Assembly (NCBI GenBank): GCA_036381595.1
Contig: DASVCN010000021.1
Span: forward strand, 1 to 64,000
DNA from: Trueperaceae bacterium
GTDB lineage: Bacteria; Deinococcota; Deinococci; Deinococcales; Trueperaceae
Direction: 5' to 3'
Length of the DNA: 64,000 nt
The notes beneath the pieces are model-generated. The model was not told where the DNA came from and did no database searches. It worked only from the letters and a program-made list of their open reading frames with translations. The position numbers and the translations under genes are program-made. This document shows, piece by piece, positions 53,140-61,675 of the stretch; the stretch's first letter is position 1, and each line of letters begins with the position of its first letter.

Positions 53140-53646
53140 TCACTTCCGTTTCTCCTCTTCTCGGCTGGCGAGCCACCGGTCGAGAACCGCGTCCATCTCA
53201 CGCTCCCAGAATCTGAAGAACTCAACGCTCTCCTCGATCCCACGTCGAGCCGCGGCGCTCTCGCCCTCCATGAGTGCGAGTCCCTTCTCGGCGAGCGCGC
53301 GGAGGGTGGACATCGAGGCCGCCTCGCGCTCCATCGCCCGGTGCCAGCCGTCGGGCGTGTTCCGGTAGTAGGTGCGTCTGTCGCCTGGCTTCCGAACGCG
53401 CTCGATTATGCCGGGGGCCTCCAGCAGACGCGTCATCGTGCTGATCGATCCTCTGCTGGCCTGGAGCGTCTCGGCCAGCTGCTCGGCCGACTGCTCGGCG
53501 GGCGTGGCCACCAGGAGCGCCGCCAGGATCCGGCCCGCCATATGGGGAATGCCGAACGACGCCAGGAGCTGCCCCATCTCCTCGATGAACTGAGCCTTCT
53601 TTTCGCTCCTGGGTGGGCTCGGCGAACTACTCGACTCGTCAGGCAT
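53140..53646 (-). CDS. GbsR/MarR family transcriptional regulator
   Basis: A 168-residue winged-helix regulator of the GbsR (COG1510) group of MarR-type proteins. IPHMAGRILAALLV, the recognition region SAEQLAETLQASRGSISTMT and the wing KPGDRRTYYR are typical, followed by a long dimerisation helix. GGAGGTG precedes the ATG. As first gene of the export operon, with a set of CTGAAT half-sites in its own promoter (53671-53719), it likely represses itself and the downstream transporter and may also control the TolC-like gene at 60010-61188. The ligand is unknown; GbsR itself senses choline, but that should not be transferred here. Confidence 0.85.
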   Translation of the reverse strand: MPDESSSSPSPPRSEKKAQFIEEMGQLLASFGIPHMAGRILAALLVATPAEQSAEQLAETLQASRGSISTMTRLLEAPGIIERVRKPGDRRTYYRNTPDGWHRAMEREAASMSTLRALAEKGLALMEGESAAARRGIEESVEFFRFWEREMDAVLDRWLASREEEKRK

Positions 53647-53670
53647 GGGTCACCTCCATGGCGCGACGAA

Positions 53671-53719
53671 ATTCTAATCGATTCAGAACATTCAGGCAAT
53701 ACTGAAAAGTCTGAATCGA
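53671..53719 (-). promoter_or_regulatory. promoter and four-half-site operator of the GbsR export operon
   Basis: On the minus strand TTGCCT (53699-53694), 17 bases, TAGAAT (53676-53671) form a promoter. A perfect 10-bp inverted repeat (TCGATTCAGA 53678-53687, TCTGAATCGA 53710-53719) encloses an inner TTCAG/CTGAA pair (53691-53695, 53702-53706). This gives four half-sites about one helical turn apart across the promoter. Confidence 0.75.
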
Positions 53720-53779
53720 GGGGCCCGCCGTGAGTGCCCCTCCATTACGGCAGTCGTCTTATTGCGGCCTGGCCCTGGG

Positions 53780-55051
53780 TCAATCGCCCTCGCCCAGCCG
53801 CTCGGTTTTCTCCTTCGACTTGCCGCTGGCATCGTCGACGCGCGACATGGCGAACGAAGCGGTTGCTCCGTGCACGACGATCGACATCACGATCGCCAGG
53901 CTCACCGTCTTCCAGAGGATGTCGGTCTGGCTGAATTCCTGTCGATTGAACGCGTACGAGAGGTAGTAGAGCGAGCCGACGCCGCGGATGCCGAAGAACG
54001 AGATCGCTGCCCTCTCGACGCCAGGGAGGCGCATGCCGGTGAGGGAGACGAGTGCTGTGACCGGACGTATCAGGAAGACGATCGCGGCCGCGACGAGCAC
54101 CATGGGCCAGGAGATGCCGGAGAGGAGGCCGATGGCGATGAGGCCGCCGAAGAGGATGAGCATCAACGACATCAGCAGCACCTCGAGGCCGCCGGCGAAG
54201 TCGTGAAGCTGCTGGTGGTAGGGGTGGTCTCGTTCTTGCTGGCGAAGCGTTAGGGCCGCGAGGAACACCGCCAGGAATCCGTAGCCGTGCAGCAGTTCGG
54301 TAATTCCGTAAGCCAGCAGCGTGATCGCGACGACCACGAACGCCTCTCCGGAGATGCTTCCCCGCGTAGACGGCAACCTGAAGACGAGCTTGGAGAGCAG
54401 GAGGCCCAGCGCCACCCCGGTGAACGTTCCGATCCCGATCTTCAGCAGCAGGTCGTTTATGGCCCAGTCGACGATCCAGCCGCTGCCGGTCGCCCCGGCC
54501 GATGCTGCCGCCGCGGCCGCGATGGCCAGGTAGGTGAACGGGAACGCCAGGCCGTCGTTGAGGCCGGCTTCCGACGTCAGCGCGAAGCGCGTCTCCCCTT
54601 CGGTCTCGTCGCCGGGTGGACCGACCTGAACGTCGGAGGCGAGCACCGGGTCGGTTGGCGCGAGTACGGCGCCAAGTAGCAGAGCGGCTGCGGGGGTCAA
54701 GCCAAGGAGCCACCAGCCCAGCAGCGCCGCCGCTCCGATGGCCAGTGGCATCGCAACGACCAGGAGTCGGAGGGTGCTGCCCCAGTTCCGCAGGGTCGGT
54801 GGACGCGCCAGTTTGAGCCCGGCACCGCTCAGGGAGATGATCACCAGCAGCTCCGTGAAGCGTTCGATGAAGAAGCTGCTCTCGAGTGGATTGGGTAGAT
54901 AGAGGCCGATCGGCAACGAGAAGAGCAGGAAGCCCAGGGCCACGTAGAGGAAGGGGAAGGAGAGTGGCGCGCTGAATACCAGGCGCGGAACCCAGGCCGC
55001 CCCCAGGAACGCGAGCCCGACGATGGTGAGAACCAGCATGTAGATGTCCAT
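53780..55051 (-). CDS. CPA1-type Na+(K+)/H+ antiporter
   Basis: A 423-residue inner-membrane exchanger with about 12 helices. The family signatures are LLGAVLAPTDPVLASDVQVG and TSEAGLNDGLAFPFTYLAIA, whose Asn-Asp pair (GLNDG) is the ion-binding site, plus ISFFGIRGVGSLYYLSYA toward the end. The C-terminal tail is short and charged, without TrkA-type regulatory domains. It uses the proton gradient to expel Na+ or K+ and regulates pH. It is a separate leftward gene; GAGGG precedes the ATG. The ion is uncertain. Confidence 0.88.
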   Translation of the reverse strand: MDIYMLVLTIVGLAFLGAAWVPRLVFSAPLSFPFLYVALGFLLFSLPIGLYLPNPLESSFFIERFTELLVIISLSGAGLKLARPPTLRNWGSTLRLLVVAMPLAIGAAALLGWWLLGLTPAAALLLGAVLAPTDPVLASDVQVGPPGDETEGETRFALTSEAGLNDGLAFPFTYLAIAAAAAASAGATGSGWIVDWAINDLLLKIGIGTFTGVALGLLLSKLVFRLPSTRGSISGEAFVVVAITLLAYGITELLHGYGFLAVFLAALTLRQQERDHPYHQQLHDFAGGLEVLLMSLMLILFGGLIAIGLLSGISWPMVLVAAAIVFLIRPVTALVSLTGMRLPGVERAAISFFGIRGVGSLYYLSYAFNRQEFSQTDILWKTVSLAIVMSIVVHGATASFAMSRVDDASGKSKEKTERLGEGD

Positions 55052-55109
55052 GCAACCCTCGGAGGTCCGAACGTAGCGGGTGCGCTCCGGCCGGTAGGTT
55101 CAGCTGGGG

Positions 55110-56264
55110 CTAGTAGTTGGCGACGTACTCCTGGTGCGCGGCCACACGCTCTCTGATCTCACGCATCGTATCCGCTCCGAACTTCTCGAGCAGTGCGTCT
55201 GCCAGTACTAGTGCGGTCATCGCCAGCAGGACTATCGAGGCCGCGGGCACCGCGGTGGTGTCGCTACGCTCGCGGGCGGCATCGACCGCCTCGCGGGTCT
55301 CCACGTCAACCGAGGGCAGGGGCTTCATGAGGGTCGCTATGGGCTTGGCCGCTCCGCGGATGATCAGCTCCTCGCCGTTGGTGATTCCACCTTCCAGCCC
55401 ACCGGCTCGGTTCGTCCTGCGGTAGTAGCGGTCGCCCTCCCGGTAGATGGCGTCATGCACCTCGGACCCGCGCTTGCCCGCCCCGAGCCAGCCGTCACCG
55501 ACCTCTGCCCCCTTGAACGACTGGATGCTCATGGCCGCCTGAGCAAGCCGGCCGTCGAGCTTGCGGTCCCACTGCGTGTGCGAACCCAGGCCGGCGGGCA
55601 CGCCCCGGAACCTGGCCTCGACGATGCCGCCCAGCGTGTCGCCATCCTTCTTCGCCTGGTCGATGGCGGCGATGATCCGCTCCTCTGCCGACTCCTCGAA
55701 GCAGCGGATGGGGCTCTCGTCGAGCCGCTCCAGGGCGTCCCAATCCATGCCTCCGTCGCATTCGATCCCGCCGAGGGCCACGACCCTGGCGCAGGCCTGG
55801 ATGCCTACCTCTTCGAGGATCCGCAGGGCGACGGCGCCAGCCGCGACCCGGCTCGCGGTTTCCCGGGCGGAGGCCCTCTCAAGCACGTCGCGAAGGTCCT
55901 TATGGCCGTACTTGATCCCGCCGGCCAGGTCCGCATGGCCCGGCCGGGCGCCCGTCAGGCGCCGCTTGCGCGGCTCGTTGCCCGCGTCCGGGGACATGAT
56001 CTCGTGCCAGTTCCGCCAGTCCTTGTTCTCGAGGTGGATGGCTACCGGAGCTCCCGTAGTCCGCCCGGCCCGCAGGCCCCCGACCACTCGCGCCAGGTCG
56101 GTTTCGATCACCTGGCGCCGGCCACGACCGTAGCCACCCTGGCGCCGCTTGAGCCAGGGGTCGATGTGCTCACGAGGATCGAGCTCGAGCCCGGCCGGAA
56201 CGCCGTCGAGCAGGGCGGTCAGAACCGGCCCGTGCGACTCGCCCGCGGATAGGTATCTCAACAT
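55110..56264 (-). CDS. aroC: chorismate synthase
   Basis: A 384-residue chorismate synthase, the last step of the shikimate pathway (5-enolpyruvylshikimate-3-phosphate to chorismate, with reduced FMN). The N-terminal SAGESHGPVLTALLDGVPAG, DLAGGIKYGHKDLRDVLERA and RSDTTAVPAASIVLLAM contain the conserved His and Arg/Asp residues of the active site. The length is normal. Its start is preceded by TAGGCT at 6 bases on the minus strand and lacks a ribosome binding site, so translation is likely leaderless. No other aromatic-pathway gene is adjacent. Confidence 0.95.
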   Translation of the reverse strand: MLRYLSAGESHGPVLTALLDGVPAGLELDPREHIDPWLKRRQGGYGRGRRQVIETDLARVVGGLRAGRTTGAPVAIHLENKDWRNWHEIMSPDAGNEPRKRRLTGARPGHADLAGGIKYGHKDLRDVLERASARETASRVAAGAVALRILEEVGIQACARVVALGGIECDGGMDWDALERLDESPIRCFEESAEERIIAAIDQAKKDGDTLGGIVEARFRGVPAGLGSHTQWDRKLDGRLAQAAMSIQSFKGAEVGDGWLGAGKRGSEVHDAIYREGDRYYRRTNRAGGLEGGITNGEELIIRGAAKPIATLMKPLPSVDVETREAVDAARERSDTTAVPAASIVLLAMTALVLADALLEKFGADTMREIRERVAAHQEYVANY

Positions 56265-56429
56265 TCGAGAAGCCTATCACTCCTGCCGTTTGAGACGGGA
56301 CGTCTTCCGTTCGGCCGAGCCGCTCGCCGCACTGACCAACGACAGCCGGCTGACGCGCACGACGACAGGGCCGCAGGCGAGCCGGTTATCCTCGAGATAG
56401 AGGGCAGCACTGCCCGAGGAGGTGGAGAG

Positions 56430-57014
56430 ATGGCCGATACTTCGTCGACGATGATGCCGCTGGGCACGCCAGCCCCCGACTTCACGCTGAGCGACGTGAC
56501 CAGCGGGAAGCAGGTGAGGCGCGCCGACTTCGAGAGTGCGAGTGGCCTCCTCGTCATCTTCCTGTCGCGTCACTGCCCGTTCGTGAAACATGTGCAGGAG
56601 AAGTTGGCCGAGGTATGCAACTCGTACCTGCAAGAGGGGCTGGGCGTGGTCGCGATCTGCTCGAACGACACGGAGAAGTACCCGGGCGACGGGCCCGACA
56701 ACATGCGTGAGCAGGCGCGCGAGGTAGGCTTCCGCTTCCCCTACCTCTTCGACGAGTCGCAGGAGGTCGCCAGGGCGTACGGGGCGGCCTGCACTCCCGA
56801 CTTCTTCCTCTTCGACGACGAGCTGAAGCTCGCCTACCGCGGACAGTTCGACAGCAGCAGGCCCAGCAACGACATCCCGGTGACGGGAGCCGACCTGGTC
56901 AGGGCGATAGAAGCGGTGCTGGCTGGCGACCCGGTCCCCGCCGAACAGGTTCCCAGCATGGGATGCAACATCAAGTGGAAGCCGGGCAACGAGCCCGCTT
57001 ACGCCATCAGCTGA
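56430..57014 (+). CDS. thioredoxin-like AhpC/TSA-family redoxin
   Basis: A 194-residue cytoplasmic thioredoxin-fold protein. APDFTLSDVTSGKQVRRADF and LVIFLSRHCPFVKHVQEKLA form the N-terminal strand and the active loop with a single cysteine (HCPFV) where resolving partners usually have CxxC. TPDFFLFDDELKLAYRGQF is the cis-Pro and second half. A C-terminal CNIKWKPGNEP segment provides another cysteine. This subgroup is common in many bacteria and thought to act in peroxide or thiol stress, but the activity is unproven. CGAGGAGGTGGAGAG precedes the start. Confidence 0.82.
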   Translation: MADTSSTMMPLGTPAPDFTLSDVTSGKQVRRADFESASGLLVIFLSRHCPFVKHVQEKLAEVCNSYLQEGLGVVAICSNDTEKYPGDGPDNMREQAREVGFRFPYLFDESQEVARAYGAACTPDFFLFDDELKLAYRGQFDSSRPSNDIPVTGADLVRAIEAVLAGDPVPAEQVPSMGCNIKWKPGNEPAYAIS

Positions 57015-57106
57015 GGCCAAGCAGGGGCGCGCCCCGGCAACGCCTGCGTGCTGCACTGGCCGCTCCGGCGCCTGTGTCGCTCACCGGGCGGTGCTAGTCT
57101 GGCCCG

Positions 57107-58192
57107 GTGGAACTGGACCTTTTGGAGCTGGCGGGTGACCCGTATCGACTCGGCTACGCTCACGGCGAGCGCTACCGTAACGCGATCGTCCGTTACGCCG
57201 AGGAGCGGATCCGGCTGGCAGGAAGCGAGGAGTGGACGGGTAGCGACCTGAGCCGTCAGGAAGTCCTCGCTCTCGCCCAGGAGTGCCTTCCGGCCCATGA
57301 GGAGTTCACTCCCGACGGCGTCGAGGAACTCCAGGGGATGGCCGATGCCACGGGCCTGACCAAGGCGGAACTGCTGATAGTCGGTGGTTTCACCGATTTC
57401 GTCGACACCGTATACGCGCGCCGCACCGAGCTCGGAGCGACCCGGGCAACTGCGGACGACTGCACCGCGGTACTGGTTCCGGGCTCCAGAGCAGAGGGTG
57501 GCGGAGCTCTCTTCGGACAGACCTGGGACATGCATGCGTCATCAGCCGAGCATGTGCTGTTGCTGAGGGGCCGACCCCACGGGTTGCCGGAGTTCCTCAC
57601 CTTCACCTCGGTCGGTTGCGTCGGCATGATCGGCATGAACGAAGCCGGCCTGGTGGTGGGCATCAACAACCTGATGGCCGGCGACGGCGCGACAGGGGTG
57701 ATGTGGACGTTCGTCGTACGCGAACTCCTGAAGCTGGAGACGGTGGCGCAGGCGGTTCGCCTGCTGGAGGGGGCGCCACTGGCGGGGGGCCACAACTACC
57801 TTCTGCTGGACCGTTCCGGCGCCGGGGCCAACGTCGAGGCGATGGGCGGCAGGCGTCACGTCACGAAACTCGAAGGGGAACCGCTCGTGCACACCAACCA
57901 CTGCCTCCGGCCGGAAACGCAGGAGGTGGAACGGGAGCGCACGCCCGTCTCGCTGGCGGAGTCCGGGGGCCGGCTGGAGCGCAGCCTCGAACTACTGGGC
58001 AGAGGTACCGTGACGCCCGGAACGCTGCAGCGGCTCGCCGCCGATGAGCCCACTATCTGCGTGAGCCCGCGGCACTCTGACGACATCGCTACTTGCGGAG
58101 CAGCGATCATGAGACCCGCCACCGGTGAGTTCTGGGCCGTCAAGGGCGCCCCGTCGCGAGGCAGCTTCCGGCGTTACACGGTCCCCGCCTGA
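57107..58192 (+). CDS. peptidase C45 / acyl-CoA:6-aminopenicillanate acyltransferase-like NTN hydrolase
   Basis: A 361-residue Ntn-hydrolase of the C45 (AAT) family. The N-terminal GDPYRLGYAHGERYRNAI is the family hallmark. C119 in TADDCTAVLVPG is the predicted autoprocessing site and N-terminal nucleophile, and GQTWDM follows as the oxyanion region. EAGLVVGINNL and HTNHCL are conserved. Members hydrolyse amide bonds of acylated amines, bile salts or similar. The GTG start sits 6 bases behind TAGTCT with no ribosome binding site, so leaderless translation is probable. It is a stand-alone gene; the substrate is unknown. Confidence 0.83.
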   Translation: MELDLLELAGDPYRLGYAHGERYRNAIVRYAEERIRLAGSEEWTGSDLSRQEVLALAQECLPAHEEFTPDGVEELQGMADATGLTKAELLIVGGFTDFVDTVYARRTELGATRATADDCTAVLVPGSRAEGGGALFGQTWDMHASSAEHVLLLRGRPHGLPEFLTFTSVGCVGMIGMNEAGLVVGINNLMAGDGATGVMWTFVVRELLKLETVAQAVRLLEGAPLAGGHNYLLLDRSGAGANVEAMGGRRHVTKLEGEPLVHTNHCLRPETQEVERERTPVSLAESGGRLERSLELLGRGTVTPGTLQRLAADEPTICVSPRHSDDIATCGAAIMRPATGEFWAVKGAPSRGSFRRYTVPA

Positions 58193-58201
58193 ACGGAGTC
58201 G

Positions 58202-58321
58202 GTGCAGCGGGCGTCGGTGCAGTGGACGTTGGTGATGCGGACGCCGGTGAAGCGGTCGTCAGTGCAGCGGGCGTCGGTGGAGCGGTCGTCGGTGCAGCGG
58301 GCGTCGGTGCGGCGGAGGCGC
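58202..58321. repeat. 15-bp minisatellite, eight units
   Basis: Eight consecutive 15-base units, each close to GTGCAGCGGGCGTCG; units 1, 5 and 7 are identical and the others differ at 2-5 positions. It fills the gap between the convergent C45 and DUF983 genes. The period equals five codons, so frames through it stay open without meaning. Confidence 0.9.
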
Positions 58322-58335
58322 TTGAGAAGTTGCGG

Positions 58336-58758
58336 TCAACCGTGCTTCTCGGCCGCCTCCACCCTCGGGCCGCTCGCTTCGCGGCACTCGCCCAGGTAAC
58401 CGACTTTCCAAAGGCACCAGACCCAGAGACCGCGGGCGGAACGGTACGAGAAGAGGATGAGCATCACCGCGCTCACACCCATCACGGCGGTGAAACCGGG
58501 GAAGAAGCCGAACAACAACGCCAGCCCCACCCCCTCGCCGATCAGCAGCACGCTGGCGAGCAGGTACATCAGGAAAGCGGTTCCCAACCAGGTACTGCTG
58601 TCGGCTTCGAAGGTGATGCCGCAGACGTCGCAACAGCGCCTGGGTCGTAGGAAGCCCCGGAAGAGGCTGCCCAGGACGCAGTTCGGACAGTGGCCCACGA
58701 GCGCGCTGCGCAGTACGGTCGGCAGGCCCAACCGCTTCGGCCGATCTACCACCGGCAT
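58336..58758 (-). CDS. DUF983 family membrane protein
   Basis: A 140-residue protein. The N-terminal GHCPNCVLGSLFRGFLRPRR and CCDVCGITFEAD form a double CxxC zinc-ribbon-like region, followed by two membrane helices (GTAFLMYLLASVLLIGEGVG, FFPGFTAVMGVSAVMLILFS). This is the DUF983 pattern, whose function is unknown. The frame is open further upstream, but the ATG at 58758 begins right before the zinc-ribbon region as in relatives. It converges with the C45 gene across the minisatellite; the C-terminal WKVGYLGECREASG ends close to the repeats. Confidence 0.78.
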   Translation of the reverse strand: MPVVDRPKRLGLPTVLRSALVGHCPNCVLGSLFRGFLRPRRCCDVCGITFEADSSTWLGTAFLMYLLASVLLIGEGVGLALLFGFFPGFTAVMGVSAVMLILFSYRSARGLWVWCLWKVGYLGECREASGPRVEAAEKHG

Positions 58759-58870
58759 GATTGTCCAGAGTATCCACCCCCGTGCGGCCGGGCTCCGTAA
58801 TGTGGCCGCAAGTGGCCGGCAAGCGAGGAGCCTGGCAGAGGGGGCGCGCGACTGAGGGTATGCTCGACTG

Positions 58871-59938
58871 ATGAAGGCACGAACGATCCTGGTAACCGGC
58901 GGAGCCGGCTTCATCGGCTCGGCCGTCGTACGGCACCTCATCGGGGCAACGCGGGCCGAGGTGGTGAACCTCGACAAGCTCACCTACGCCGGGCACCTGG
59001 AGAGTCTAGGGGAGGCGCGAGACAGCTCGCGTCATCACTTCGAGGAGGCGGACGTTGCCGACCGTCCCGCCGTCGAACGGGTCTTCGCCCGATACCGACC
59101 CGACGCCGTCATCCACCTAGCGGCAGAGACGCACGTCGACCGGTCTATCGACGGTCCCTCCGAATTCGTACGCACCAACGTCCAGGGGACCTTCACCCTG
59201 CTCGAGGCCGCCCGGCGCTACTGGGACACGCTCGAGGGCCAGAAGTGGGAGGAGTTCCGCTTCCTCTGCGTCTCCACCGACGAGGTCTTCGGTTCACTGG
59301 GCGAGGAGGGTCGGTTCCGCGAGGACAGCCGCTACGATCCGCGGTCGCCCTACTCGGCCTCGAAGGCGTCGGCCGATCACTTCGCGAAGGCGTACCACCA
59401 CACCTTCGATCTGCCGGTGATCGTCACCAACTGCTCCAACAACTACGGTCCCTACCAGTTCCCGGAGAAGCTCATCCCCCTCGCCACCCTGCGCGCCGCG
59501 GCCGGTGAACCCATCCCCGTCTACGGACGGGGTGAGAACGTTCGCGACTGGCTCCACGTGGACGACCACGTGGCCGGGCTGATGGCCGTGCTCGAGGGCG
59601 GACGGCCGGGCGAGACCTACAACATCGGCGGCGACAGCGAGCGTACCAACCTGCAGCTGGTGAAGACCATCTGCGAAGCCCTCGACGAGCTGGTCCCCTC
59701 CGAGCGGCCCTACCACGAGCTGATCACCTTCGTCGAAGACAGGCCTGGCCACGATCTCCGTTACGCGATCGACGCCGGGAAGATCAGGAACGAGCTGGGC
59801 TGGGCGCCCAAGCGAACATTCGAAGCGGCCTTGCGGGAGACCGTCGCCTGGTACCTCGAGAACCGCGACTGGTGCGAAACCGTGACCAGGGGCGCGAAGT
59901 ACCGGCTCGAGCGCCTGGGCCGGCTAGATCAGGAGTGA
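58871..59938 (+). CDS. rfbB: dTDP-glucose 4,6-dehydratase
   Basis: A 355-residue extended SDR enzyme that converts dTDP-glucose to dTDP-4-keto-6-deoxyglucose for surface deoxysugars such as rhamnose. TGGAGFIG (9-16) binds NAD. T136, D137, E138 (VSTDEVFG) and Y161/K165 (PYSASK) are the catalytic residues. [17 protein letters not shown] and RDWLHVDDH are subfamily hallmarks, as is [12 protein letters not shown]. No rfbA/C/D genes are adjacent in the window. The ATG lies 6 bases behind TATGCT without a ribosome binding site, indicating leaderless translation. Confidence 0.92.
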   Translation: MKARTILVTGGAGFIGSAVVRHLIGATRAEVVNLDKLTYAGHLESLGEARDSSRHHFEEADVADRPAVERVFARYRPDAVIHLAAETHVDRSIDGPSEFVRTNVQGTFTLLEAARRYWDTLEGQKWEEFRFLCVSTDEVFGSLGEEGRFREDSRYDPRSPYSASKASADHFAKAYHHTFDLPVIVTNCSNNYGPYQFPEKLIPLATLRAAAGEPIPVYGRGENVRDWLHVDDHVAGLMAVLEGGRPGETYNIGGDSERTNLQLVKTICEALDELVPSERPYHELITFVEDRPGHDLRYAIDAGKIRNELGWAPKRTFEAALRETVAWYLENRDWCETVTRGAKYRLERLGRLDQE

Positions 59939-60009
59939 CGGAGGCGTAGGCGCGGCGATCGGCCGGCAGTTCGACGTTGGGAACACGAGACAGGCGGTCG
60001 GTGGTGCCC

Positions 60010-61188
60010 CTACCCTTCCGGTCCGATGCGCGCCCGCCACTCCTCGCCCGTGAGTTCGAGGAGTTCGGCCACGGCACGCAGGTAGGCTCTCCAGGCGCGG
60101 TGCAGGCGCCCCGCGTCGCCGGTCAGCTCGAACTCCTCCTCTGCCAGGTCCAGCCCTTCTTCGGCCAGTCGCGCCCGTCTGAGGGCGCTCGACAACTCGG
60201 CCCTGAACAGCGCCGGGTACGCCTCGAGCTCGGCCCGGGCTGCGTCGAGCGCCTCCTCGAGCCGTTCGATCTCCGGGCGCTCGTAAGCGACCCTCAGCTG
60301 AGCGCTCACTTCGAACTCCCACCGTTCGACCCCTCCGGGAAGGTCGAGACCAAGGGTGGCGGCAGGGCGGCCGTTTATCAGGCCCCCCTCGAGATCGACC
60401 TCCAGTTCGTCGAACCGGTATGCGGCCCTGAGCCGGAGGTCGTCCAAGGGCGCTCGCCTCGCTTCGACCAGTTCGGCTTCGGCCTCCTGCATCAGCAGGA
60501 GAAGCATCCGATATTCGAAGGTGTCTCGAGGATCGGCGGCAGCCGCCGGCAGGGCGAAGCGCAGCGGTTCGTAGACCGCTTCGCCTCGAAGGCCGAACGA
60601 GAGTGCCGCCCGCCGCGCCTCCTCCAGTTCGAACAGGTCTTCACGGTGCTCGAGTGCCGCCAGGCGTAGTTCCAGCCGAGCCGTCTGGAGCTCAGCGGCA
60701 TCGACCGTCGCCAGGTCCTCCTGAGCCTCCGCCAGTTCGGCGCGTGACTCCTCTGCCTGCTGCTGGGCCTCGAGGAGGTCAGCATGGGCGAGAAGCGCGT
60801 CGGTCACCGCTTCGAGTTCGAGCGTCTCGGCTTCGTGACGAGCGCGCTCGAGACTCTGCAGCGCCCGCAAGTGGCTGTCGGCCGGCTCGCCGAACTCGAT
60901 CGTGGCGTCGATCCCCAGCGTCCCGGTCCAGGCCCCGTCGCTCCCGTCGTGCGGGTAGTCGCGGTACCTGATGAGCGGGTCGACCGTCGCTTCGAGACCG
61001 TCGAGCACCGTTCCCGCCGCCTCCGCTTCGAGGCGGGCGACGAGCCGGAGTGCGGCCGGCAGACGCGGATCGCTCCAACTGAGTGCGGCCGAGGCCGGAA
61101 GCGGCTGGGCCTCTGCCGAAGGGGATATGGCAGAGGCGGCGACGAGGAGCAGCAACGATGCGACTACGTGCGGGGTGCGAGAATCCAT
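60010..61188 (-). CDS. TolC-like outer-membrane efflux protein candidate
   Basis: A 392-residue exported protein. The signal peptide runs from MDSRTPHVVASLLLLVAASA to about SAEAQ. The mature part is mainly long amphipathic helices with heptad character (about 100-200 and 300-385, very rich in Glu, Ala, Leu and Arg), separated by short strand-like segments (GTLGIDATIEFG, LEGGLINGRPAATLGLDLP). This is the two-fold helix/strand layout of TolC-family channels, though no diagnostic motif is certain. The ATG at 61188 is chosen since GGAGG is 5 bases upstream. Its promoter region shares sequence with the GbsR operon promoter. Confidence 0.6.
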   Translation of the reverse strand: MDSRTPHVVASLLLLVAASAISPSAEAQPLPASAALSWSDPRLPAALRLVARLEAEAAGTVLDGLEATVDPLIRYRDYPHDGSDGAWTGTLGIDATIEFGEPADSHLRALQSLERARHEAETLELEAVTDALLAHADLLEAQQQAEESRAELAEAQEDLATVDAAELQTARLELRLAALEHREDLFELEEARRAALSFGLRGEAVYEPLRFALPAAAADPRDTFEYRMLLLLMQEAEAELVEARRAPLDDLRLRAAYRFDELEVDLEGGLINGRPAATLGLDLPGGVERWEFEVSAQLRVAYERPEIERLEEALDAARAELEAYPALFRAELSSALRRARLAEEGLDLAEEEFELTGDAGRLHRAWRAYLRAVAELLELTGEEWRARIGPEG

Positions 61189-61251
61189 CTCATCCTCCAA
61201 CGGCCGAACACGCGTTGCGGTGGGGAGGAGGGACCGGAACGTGACGCTTGC

Positions 61252-61274
61252 TCTAATCTGATTCAGAATACTGC
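61252..61274 (-). promoter_or_regulatory. GbsR-operon-like operator upstream of the TolC-like gene
   Basis: TCTAATCTGATTCAGAA (61252-61268) differs from 53673-53688 (TCTAATCGATTCAGAA) only by one inserted T. The adjacent ATTCAGAATACTG (61261-61273) corresponds to ATTCAGGCAATACTG at 53690-53704. It lies about 65 bases upstream of the TolC-like start. Confidence 0.65.
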
Positions 61275-61373
61275 CATACTCTTTTCATACGCCACGTAGG
61301 GTTGCCGGGGTAGACTCTGCGGGAGCGGAAAGACCGTCGACCAGTACGTCATCGAAAGAACTTCGGAGGGGGC

Positions 61374-61595
61374 ATGCCGGACACGGGGGGCATCGCGGGA
61401 ATCAGAGAGGCTGTCAGAGACGTCACGTCTCTTGCCCGGGAGAAAGGGCGCGACCAGACTTTCGAATTCGAACTCTACCTGCTCAAGTGGCAGGCCGAGT
61501 TGGCAGAAACGAACGACAGCGAGGAGTTGGAGGGTCTCGTCCTCAGGGAGGCCGAGGCTCTTCGCAGCCAGATCGAGAAGATGACCGCTGCCTAG
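61374..61595 (+). CDS. small hypothetical cytoplasmic protein
   Basis: A 73-residue protein, mostly helical, with an amphipathic pattern (GIREAVRDVTSLAREKGRDQ, ELYLLKWQAELAETNDSEEL, EAEALRSQIEKM). No membrane segment, cysteine or known domain is seen. GGAGGGGGC directly before the ATG is a strong ribosome binding site and a hairpin terminator follows, so it is very probably a real single-gene unit. Helical hairpin and coiled-coil features suggest a protein-protein role. Confidence 0.65.
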   Translation: MPDTGGIAGIREAVRDVTSLAREKGRDQTFEFELYLLKWQAELAETNDSEELEGLVLREAEALRSQIEKMTAA

Positions 61596-61619
61596 GAGCG
61601 GCTGAAGGCGAGCGACGCC

Positions 61620-61645
61620 GGCGCGACGTCTAGGGGCGTCGCGCC
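61620..61645 (+). terminator. hairpin terminator
   Basis: GGCGCGACG (61620-61628) pairs with CGTCGCGCC (61637-61645), 8-base loop, followed by CTTGCTTT. It lies between the small gene and the second azlC. Confidence 0.65.
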
Positions 61646-61675
61646 CTTGCTTTCGCGGGCCGTTATCATGCGCCG

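Noticed and set aside
57015-57106. GGGGCGCGCCCC palindrome as a terminator
   Set aside because: A 12-base self-complementary GC run with no loop or T-tract; expected by chance at this base composition.
58202-58321. Possible CRISPR-like array
   Set aside because: Units are contiguous 15-mers without spacers and no cas gene is near.
58202-58399. Short repeat-rich protein of about 65 residues reading VQRAS units
   Set aside because: The frame exists only because a 15-bp repeat keeps five-codon periodicity; there is no ribosome binding site or conserved end.
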